Source: CAUPWF01 sp963515125
GTDB lineage: Bacteria > Bacillota > Clostridia > Lachnospirales > Lachnospiraceae
Reading direction: 5' to 3'
Assembly (NCBI GenBank): GCA_052116865.1
Contig: JBQKKG010000008.1
Span: forward strand, 1 to 64,000
Length of the DNA stretch: 64,000 nt
The notes under the pieces were generated by a model. It did no database searches. It saw only the letters and a program-made list of their open reading frames with translations, and had not been told where the DNA came from. Made by a program: the position numbers and the translations under genes. Shown here in pieces: positions 58,861 through 64,000 of the stretch (position 1 is the stretch's first letter; every line of letters begins with the position of its first letter).

Positions 58861-59880
58861 ATGCAAGAGATACGTACCGAGGATGCAGTTGGACATGTAC
58901 TATGTCATGATATTACGCAGATTATTAGGGGGCAGATAAAGGATGCAGTTTTTAGAAAAGGCCATATTATTACCAAAGAAGATATACCCATATTATTATC
59001 TGTTGGTAAGGAGCATTTATTTGTGTGGGAACAAGTAGAGGGTATGTTACATGAAGATGAGGCTGCTGAAACTTTGAAGGCGCTTTGTCAGAATCATCAT
59101 ATGGAATCCTCATTGCCCAAAGAAGGCAAAATTGAATTAAAGGCTACGTGTGATGGTTTGTTCAAAGTGAATACAAAAAAGTTGGAAGCAATCAACGAGT
59201 TGGGTGAAATTATCATTGCCACGAGGCATGGTAATACTGCAGTAAAAAAAGGTGACAAGTTGGCTGCTATGCGTGTAATTCCATTAGTCATAAGGGAACA
59301 AAAGATAGAAAAAGCCGTAAAAATAGCTAAAGATACCCCCTTACTAGAATTAAAAAAATATCATGAAGTAAAAGTAGCTATTATTGCAACAGGAAGTGAG
59401 GTGTATCATGGTAGAATTAAGGATACATTCTCTCCAGTTGTAAAAGCGAAAGTAGAGGCCTTAGGTGGAGAGGTTATATCAATTACTATTTTGGATGATG
59501 ATCCAGAGGCTATTACAAAAGAAATACGAAAGCAAATTCAGTATGGAGCGGAAATGGTGCTATGTACTGGGGGGATGAGCGTAGATCCGGATGATCGAAC
59601 GCCATTGGCCATTCGAAATACGGGAGCAAAAATTATAACCTATGGTGCACCAGTACTGCCTGGGGCTATGTTCTTACTGGCAAATTTTCAAAATCAAGTT
59701 CCGATTGTGGGATTGCCAGGTTGTGTTATGTATGCAAAGCAAACTATTTTTGATCTGGCTTTACCAAGACTTATGGTAGGTGAATATTTGGAACTTTCAG
59801 ATTTCACCACGTTGGGGGAAGGTGGATTGTGTCTTTCGTGCGAGAGCTGTATGTATCCAAATTGTGGGTTTGGGAAATAA
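58861..59880 (+). CDS. MoeA-like molybdopterin-binding protein
   Basis: 339 residues. N-terminus MQEIRTEDAVGHVLCHDI (MoeA-like domain), molybdopterin-binding fold about 165-310 (VAIIATGSEVYHGRIKDTF, CTGGMSVDPDDRTP, VPIVGLPGCVMY). A C-terminal Cys cluster CLSCESCMYPNCGFGK is unusual for MoeA. It probably binds molybdopterin and helps metal insertion or storage. AAGGAGATTTGT precedes the ATG. Confidence 0.83.
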   Translation: MQEIRTEDAVGHVLCHDITQIIRGQIKDAVFRKGHIITKEDIPILLSVGKEHLFVWEQVEGMLHEDEAAETLKALCQNHHMESSLPKEGKIELKATCDGLFKVNTKKLEAINELGEIIIATRHGNTAVKKGDKLAAMRVIPLVIREQKIEKAVKIAKDTPLLELKKYHEVKVAIIATGSEVYHGRIKDTFSPVVKAKVEALGGEVISITILDDDPEAITKEIRKQIQYGAEMVLCTGGMSVDPDDRTPLAIRNTGAKIITYGAPVLPGAMFLLANFQNQVPIVGLPGCVMYAKQTIFDLALPRLMVGEYLELSDFTTLGEGGLCLSCESCMYPNCGFGK

Positions 59881-59894
59881 AGAGGAGAATACAT

Positions 59895-60035
59895 ATGGAA
59901 GATAAACTTACCCATTTCGATATAAAAGGAAATGCAATTATGGTGGATGTTCAGGTGGAGCAGGAGCTTGGTTGCATTCAAGTTATATGCATGGTAAAGG
60001 CAGGAGGAAAAAGCGGGGACTTTTTTTATGATTGA
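59895..60035 (+). pseudogene. moaC: moaC remnant with a large internal deletion
   Basis: A 46-codon frame with a strong AGAGGAG site. The start LTHFDIKGNAIMVDV is the conserved MoaC N-terminus; the end CMVKAGGKSGDFF is the conserved MoaC C-terminus. The roughly 120 residues normally between them, including the active site, are missing, and the two ends remain in one frame. MoaC (cyclic pyranopterin monophosphate synthase) is usually about 160 residues, so this cannot be active. Overlaps the moaA remnant by 8 nt. Confidence 0.85.
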
Positions 60036-60483
60036 TGGAATGGGAAGAACCATCGATTATGTACGAATTTCAGTAACAGATCGATGCAATTTACGATGTG
60101 TGTATTGTATGCCAGAAGAAGGAGTACCTATGCTAAAACATGCAGATATCCTTACATATGATGAAATAGAGTATCTTTGTAAGATAGTTGTAACCCTAGG
60201 TATTACAAAAGTAAACTCTGTTTTGCTGGAAAAAAATACTGAGACACTACGAAAAATTGTGAGTTTGGCAAAATTATATCCAATAAGTATCCGATTCATA
60301 GAACTTATGCCAATTGGGTTAGTGGGTCAACAAGAATGCTGGAGGGAGGAAGATGTACTTCCAATATTGCAGCGGGAATTTGGAGAAATGACACGGATGA
60401 ATCAAAGACTTGGGAATGGGCCAGCCCACTATTACCAATGGAATGGAGAGGCATATAATGTCACAGATAGGGGGATAAGATGA
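60028..60483 (+). pseudogene. moaA: moaA remnant, internally deleted and truncated
   Basis: A 151-codon frame. The N-terminus (RISVTDRCNLRCVYCMPEEG, radical SAM CxxxCxxC) is intact. After LGITKV the sequence jumps to the late segment NSVLLEKNTETL and SIRFIELMPIG. The GGEP motif and most of the SAM barrel (roughly 85 residues) are absent. The frame stops after GNGPAHYY, before the C-terminal FCASCNRLR cluster that MoaA needs. Full MoaA is about 320-330 residues. The frame is unbroken but the enzyme cannot work as known. Confidence 0.85.
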
Positions 60484-60980
60484 AAAAGGAAAAGACCGTT
60501 GCTATTATTACCGCCAGCGATTCTGGGTATCTTGGAAAACGGATGGATGAGAGTGGCCCAATGATTAAAGAAATAGTAGAGATGAATGGATATAGTGTAG
60601 TTGTATATAAGATACTTCCAGATGATCAGTTGGTGTTACAAGAAGAACTTTGTACCATAGCAGACCATAATTTAGCAGATCTTATCTTAACTACAGGAGG
60701 GACAGGATGTTCCCCTAGGGACTGTATGCCCGAAGCCACACTAGCAAGTATAGAGCGAATGGTTCCGGGAATACCAGAAGCAATGCGCATGTATAGTATG
60801 CAATTTACAAAGCGAGCAATGTTAAGTAGGGGAGTCGCTGGAATTAGGAAACACACCCTTATTGTTAATTTACCAGGAAGTCCTAAGGCAGTCTGTGAGT
60901 GCCTCGAGTATGTGATTCAAGACTTGGCACATGGGATAGAGGTATTGTTATCGGAATCAACAAACTGCACAAGGCGATAA
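60480..60980 (+). CDS. mogA: Molybdenum cofactor protein MogA/MoaB family
   Basis: 166 residues, full length. AIITASDSGYLGKRMDESG, LILTTGGTGCSPRDCMPEAT and VNLPGSPKAVCECL are the family marks. It adenylates molybdopterin before metal insertion. ATG 60480 overlaps the moaA remnant stop by 4 nt, so translation coupling survived the loss of moaA function. A REP-like palindrome begins 4 nt after the stop. Confidence 0.92.
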   Translation: MKKEKTVAIITASDSGYLGKRMDESGPMIKEIVEMNGYSVVVYKILPDDQLVLQEELCTIADHNLADLILTTGGTGCSPRDCMPEATLASIERMVPGIPEAMRMYSMQFTKRAMLSRGVAGIRKHTLIVNLPGSPKAVCECLEYVIQDLAHGIEVLLSESTNCTRR

Positions 60981-60983
60981 AGT

Positions 60984-61043
60984 AAATGGGGACGGGGGCA
61001 ATGTGCATTGCCCCCGTCCCCATTTAACAATTGCCCTGTCCCT
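60984..61043. repeat. 60-bp palindromic REP-like element, copy 3
   Basis: Arms 60984-61003 and 61006-61025 (AAATGGGGACGGGGGCAATG and complement) around TG, with tail AACAATTGCCCTGTCCCT to 61043. Differs from copies 1 and 2 by compensated A/T changes at the outer end and in the centre, as expected if the hairpin is selected. It lies between the mogA stop and the converging flavodiiron gene. Confidence 0.9.
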
Positions 61044-61044
61044 T

Positions 61045-62238
61045 TTAAAGACGTGAGGCAAAATCTTTTGCAAATTCGCAAGCTCCCTGTAAATCCTGGG
61101 TACTTGGTTTTAATTTAATGCGGTATCCGTCTACGGTTTTACACTTTAATTGTTTGAGGCGTTCTATGAGATTTGGTACGGCTTCACCGCTCCAGCCATA
61201 ACTTCCAAATGCGCTTGCTAACTTTCCTTTGTGCATTGGAGAGCACATATTCATAGTAATATGCCAAATTGGTGGTAAAGCATCACACACAATGGTAGGT
61301 GATCCCAATAATAAACCGTCTGCAAAGGTAATATCTTGTAGAACTTCATGTAGATCAGCTGTTTCCATATTGTATGTGTGCACATCAATATCGTAGTTTT
61401 CAGTGATTGTAGATGCAATGGTCTGTGCTAGTTCTTCGGTATATCCATAAGCACTTACGTAAGCAATAATAATTGTTTTCTTCAAATTTGGATTCGTCAT
61501 ATCACACCAGCTATGATAGAGGTCCATTAATTCTTTGATATGCGTATCTATGACAGGTCCATGACCGGTACAAATCATATCAATCTTAAGGTCTTTGATT
61601 TTGGTCATTGCCTTTGTCATATAATCTAACTTGAAAGGACCGATGATATTATCAAAGTAATACTTTAATGCTTCCGCATAATCCGCTTCGTTCGTTACGG
61701 TACTCCTTAAAATGCCTTCATGGCTATAATGGGCGCCAAAAGAGTCACAGGTAAATAAAACCTGTCCTTCTTCCCAGTAAGTATACATGGTATCTGGCCA
61801 GTGTAAATATGGCACAGAAAGGAACTTCAATGTTTGATCACCAAGAGAAAGGGTATCGTTTTCCTTCATCGTAATACTCGTAAAATCGTGATTTACAATA
61901 TTTTTTAGAAAATTAATAGCAGCAGTAGAGCCAACTATCTGAATATTCGGGTTTAGTGCAAGAAGCTTTTCTACACTTCCAACATGGTCAGGTTCTGTAT
62001 GGTTTACAATGATATAATCAACATCAGTGATAGCAACGACTGATTCTACAGTTTCCAAATAAGAGTCAAAGAATTTTAATTTTGATGTTTCAATCAGCGC
62101 TGTTTTTTCAGAACCTTTTAAAATATAGGAATTGTAGGTAGTCCCAAATTTTGTCTCCATAATTATATCAAATGTTTTTAAGTCAGGATCAAGTGTTCCA
62201 TTCCAATATAAATGTTTCTTTAATTCTAGTGCTTTCAT
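61045..62238 (-). CDS. fprA: Flavodiiron protein (FprA family)
   Basis: 397 residues. Diiron ligands HTEPDHVGS, YLHWPDTMYTY region, CDSFGAHYS and CTGHGPV in the metallo-beta-lactamase domain (about 1-250), then a flavodoxin domain (about 255-395; IAYVSAYGYTEELAQ, LGSPTI and GSYGWSGEAV). It reduces O2 to water, or NO, protecting anaerobes, and acts in the cytosol. Single-gene unit; AAGGAGATCTC precedes the ATG. It is not part of the purine operons, although oxygen-labile Mo-Se enzymes are nearby. Confidence 0.93.
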   Translation of the reverse strand: MKALELKKHLYWNGTLDPDLKTFDIIMETKFGTTYNSYILKGSEKTALIETSKLKFFDSYLETVESVVAITDVDYIIVNHTEPDHVGSVEKLLALNPNIQIVGSTAAINFLKNIVNHDFTSITMKENDTLSLGDQTLKFLSVPYLHWPDTMYTYWEEGQVLFTCDSFGAHYSHEGILRSTVTNEADYAEALKYYFDNIIGPFKLDYMTKAMTKIKDLKIDMICTGHGPVIDTHIKELMDLYHSWCDMTNPNLKKTIIIAYVSAYGYTEELAQTIASTITENYDIDVHTYNMETADLHEVLQDITFADGLLLGSPTIVCDALPPIWHITMNMCSPMHKGKLASAFGSYGWSGEAVPNLIERLKQLKCKTVDGYRIKLKPSTQDLQGACEFAKDFASRL

Positions 62239-62418
62239 TGAGATCTCCTTCTACTTGTTCAAATAATATATAAATGTTTCTAAGTATTATATTACCATAA
62301 AATCGTTATATTGATATCACATTTTTAGTATTCACCTATATTTTATTAATATTATCAAATTAGAACAAATCATTCCGTTGTTAATGCAACAAAAATGTAA
62401 AATTAAAGAGAAAATTCA

Positions 62419-62447
62419 TTGACGTAAGAAAAATGTTTTGTTATAAT
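62419..62447 (+). promoter_or_regulatory. Promoter of tRNA-Cys copy 2
   Basis: TTGACG (62419-62424), 17-nt spacer, TATAAT (62442-62447), about 30 nt before the tRNA. The stretch TTTTGTTATAATTT is shared with the upstream of copy 1. Confidence 0.75.
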
Positions 62448-62477
62448 TTTCTTGTTCACGCATAGAATATATTATAT

Positions 62478-62548
62478 GGCGCCATAGCCAAGTGGTAAGG
62501 CAAAGGTCTGCAACACCTCTATCACCAGTTCAAATCTGGTTGGCGCCT
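62478..62548 (+). tRNA. tRNA-Cys (GCA anticodon), copy 2
   Basis: 71 nt identical to 162-232, including acceptor, anticodon GCA and discriminator T. It has its own promoter and terminator. The two copies are in the same orientation and bracket about 62 kb containing the whole purine region. Confidence 0.96.
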
Positions 62549-62563
62549 GAGTATAAAGATAAA

Positions 62564-62601
62564 GGCTCATGAAAGATGTATATAGTTCATGAGTCTTTTT
62601 T
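62564..62601 (+). terminator. Intrinsic terminator of tRNA-Cys copy 2
   Basis: GGCTCATGAA (62564-62573) pairs with TTCATGAGTC (62586-62595) with one G-U wobble, followed by TTTTTT. Confidence 0.87.
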
Positions 62602-62650
62602 GTATGGAATTTTATCCTATGTATAAGCTTCTGAATGACTAAACGTAATG

Positions 62651-63349
62651 TTATTCCATGAATTGATTTAGGGTAAAAAGATTATATTTTCGGAAAATTT
62701 TAAAATCCTCTTTCGATAGAATTAGTTCTGGTGGAAGGTTCTTATCTTTAATAATATCCGTGCTAATCAAAATCTTTCTGGCACACGGGAGCATAGTGGA
62801 GGATAAAAGACCGGATAAGATGCCTATATGTGAATTGGATTGATTGAGTCCATTAATAGAACAAAGCCAGATTTGTTCCATGGTATTCTTTTGATTTTGT
62901 AGGTTGTAATTTTCTAAGAGTTCAAATTTCTTGCTAAATCCAGAATATATAGTTTTGCATTTCCCAGGATTGTCAATGTCTTGTACATCGTAAAATAACT
63001 GAATAGAGTTCTGATCAGATTCTAAGGATTGAAAGCGTTCAATGATACTATTTAAAACTCGTTTACTTTGTCCATCATAAGAATACATATATTGGCGGCT
63101 TAAAAAAGTCGATCCATCTGTTGGTAGAGTTTCACCATTTTCCGGAATTGCCAGAAGGTGGGCAGGAAGAATTCGAAAGACAGCTGCAAGTTCACCTATG
63201 GTGTTCACATCTAAGGAGATCAATCCCTTTTCATATTTGGAAAGAGTAGATTTACTCTTGTGAATTTTTTTAGCCAACGCTTCTAAGGTATAGCCATGTG
63301 CTATGCGATACTTATGGATATTGTTTCCTACATATTGATCAATCAACAT
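62651..63349 (-). CDS. XRE-family helix-turn-helix regulator
   Basis: 232 residues. Cro/C1-type helix-turn-helix at about 10-66 (IHKYRIAHGYTLEALAKKI, KSKSTLSKYEKGLISLDV, IGELAAVFRILPAHLL), and a C-terminal domain of about 160 residues with no recognised motif. It is transcribed away from the M18 peptidase gene. AAGGAGAAAATA precedes the ATG at 63349. The target is unknown. Confidence 0.8.
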   Translation of the reverse strand: MLIDQYVGNNIHKYRIAHGYTLEALAKKIHKSKSTLSKYEKGLISLDVNTIGELAAVFRILPAHLLAIPENGETLPTDGSTFLSRQYMYSYDGQSKRVLNSIIERFQSLESDQNSIQLFYDVQDIDNPGKCKTIYSGFSKKFELLENYNLQNQKNTMEQIWLCSINGLNQSNSHIGILSGLLSSTMLPCARKILISTDIIKDKNLPPELILSKEDFKIFRKYNLFTLNQFME

Positions 63350-63501
63350 CTGTATTTTCTCCTTGTTTCCTAGAAATCAACTTTTTTATTAAATATATTT
63401 ATATGTAAAAAAATATTAAAAATATATAAAAATATATAAAATAAAGTTTACCTTTATGATTATAATTTTAAAAAAGTTTCGTGTCAAGAGACTTATGTCC
63501 G

Positions 63502-63545
63502 TTTGATTTGTAAATATTTTGGGAATAAAATATTTATAAATCAAA
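63502..63545. promoter_or_regulatory. 19-bp inverted repeat ahead of the M18 peptidase
   Basis: TTTGATTTGTAAATATTTT (63502-63520) and AAAATATTTATAAATCAAA (63527-63545) form a 19-bp inverted repeat with one mismatch (G-U in RNA). It ends just at the AGGGAGG ribosome site. It could be an operator or a 5' UTR hairpin; the XRE regulator next door is a candidate binder. The rest of the 63350-63558 gap is AT-rich. Confidence 0.5.
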
Positions 63546-63558
63546 GGGAGGTTTTAAG

Positions 63559-64000
63559 ATGCAGAAAGGAAATGTATGGAATACATATAGTCAGGAAGAT
63601 TTGACAGAGCTTCATTCTATCTGCGACAGATATAAGTATTGTCTGGATAGAGGTAAAACAGAAAGAGAATGTGTCACCCTAGCTGTAAATATGGCTAGAG
63701 ATGCAGGTTATTGTGATTTAAAGGATGCAGTAAAGAAAAAGGAATCTCTAAAAGTCGGGGATAAGTTATATGCAGTAGGAATGAACAAGATGGTCGTGTT
63801 ATTTCAGATTGGAGAAGAGCCGATTTCCAATGGTATGAATATTCTGGGTGCACATATTGATTCACCACGTTTGGACGTAAAGCAGAATCCTTTATATGAA
63901 TCAGATGGGTTTGCTTATTTAGATACCCATTATTATGGAGGAATTAAGAAATACCAATGGGTTACGACACCGCTTTCTTTGCATGGTATGGTTGCACTAA
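63559..64000 (+). CDS. M18-family aminopeptidase, 5' part only
   Basis: The first 147 codons of a gene cut by the window edge. It begins MQKGNVWNTYSQEDLTELHS and has the M18 motif NILGAHIDSPRLDVKQNPL, containing the first Zn ligand His of the aminopeptidase I/DNPEP family. AGGGAGG precedes the ATG. A cytosolic metallo-aminopeptidase of general peptide turnover. No frameshift is seen in the part present. Confidence 0.85.
   Translation, partial: MQKGNVWNTYSQEDLTELHSICDRYKYCLDRGKTERECVTLAVNMARDAGYCDLKDAVKKKESLKVGDKLYAVGMNKMVVLFQIGEEPISNGMNILGAHIDSPRLDVKQNPLYESDGFAYLDTHYYGGIKKYQWVTTPLSLHGMVAL

Noticed and set aside
27411..61043. CRISPR array from the repeated GGGGACGGGGGCAATG units
   Set aside because: The three copies are tens of kilobases apart without spacers, and no cas genes are present.

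Overview
AT-rich DNA (roughly 37-40% GC by eye) with strong AGGAGG ribosome binding sites, TTGACA/TATAAT promoters, TTG and GTG starts and clostridial gene families: most likely an anaerobic Firmicute, probably Lachnospiraceae or a related Clostridium. I cannot name the species from this window alone.

The core (about 6.4-61 kb) is a very large purine and uric acid degradation and selenium-dependent molybdenum hydroxylase (SDMH) region. A leftward operon (6.4-13.4 kb) carries an NCS2 purine permease, carbamate kinase, the YgeW carbamoyltransferase, the YgeY hydrolase, diaminopropionate ammonia-lyase (YgeX/DpaL) and a YheO/DauR-type regulator. Divergent from it, 13.8-27.4 kb carries ssnA, ygfK, a fused selenium-dependent xanthine dehydrogenase, a hydantoinase, a guanine deaminase behind a guanine-class riboswitch, and a three-subunit xanthine dehydrogenase. 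Then come a second dpaL with ridA (leftward), a second NCS2 permease with an aminohydrolase, yqeB, an AGCS transporter, a long operon at 35.3-45.9 kb (hydantoinase, aminohydrolase, second three-subunit hydroxylase, PreA-like reductase, second YgeY-like hydrolase, M19 dipeptidase, GntR regulator), a third permease with a two-subunit hydroxylase and flavoprotein, and an xdhC-type maturation factor.

The cofactor supply block (51.2-61 kb) has an XdhC/CoxI protein, a THEP1-like NTPase, a FecCD-type ABC importer, a ModE-like regulator, modABC, a molybdopterin-binding protein and mogA. The moaC and moaA genes there are internally deleted remnants. Outside the core lie tRNA-Glu and tRNA-Cys, an ArsR-controlled cluster (rhodanese lipoprotein, two TVP38 proteins, Fe-S protein, rSAM/selenodomain-associated transferases, C_GCAxxG_C_C protein), a flavodiiron protein, a second identical tRNA-Cys, an XRE regulator and the start of an M18 aminopeptidase.

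The most unusual signal is regulatory. Seven copies of a roughly 40-nt hairpin ending in a T-run, sharing a GAGTTTG-N-C-R-A-C-TTT type 5' arm, sit just downstream of sigma-A-like promoters and ahead of six separate purine or SDMH transcripts (29.15 kb minus strand; 29.39, 32.72, 35.18, 35.23, 46.18 and 51.15 kb plus strand). They look like a family of transcript-start attenuators defining a regulon, and I do not recognise them as a known RNA class. The guanine deaminase instead has a guanine-type aptamer whose terminator competes with the aptamer, predicting activation by ligand, unlike the usual guanine OFF switch. Working model: purines are imported by NCS2 permeases, deaminated and hydroxylated or reduced by Mo-Se enzymes and YgfK, ring-opened by hydantoinases, and carbamoyl and diamino fragments are cashed in by YgeW, carbamate kinase and DpaL.
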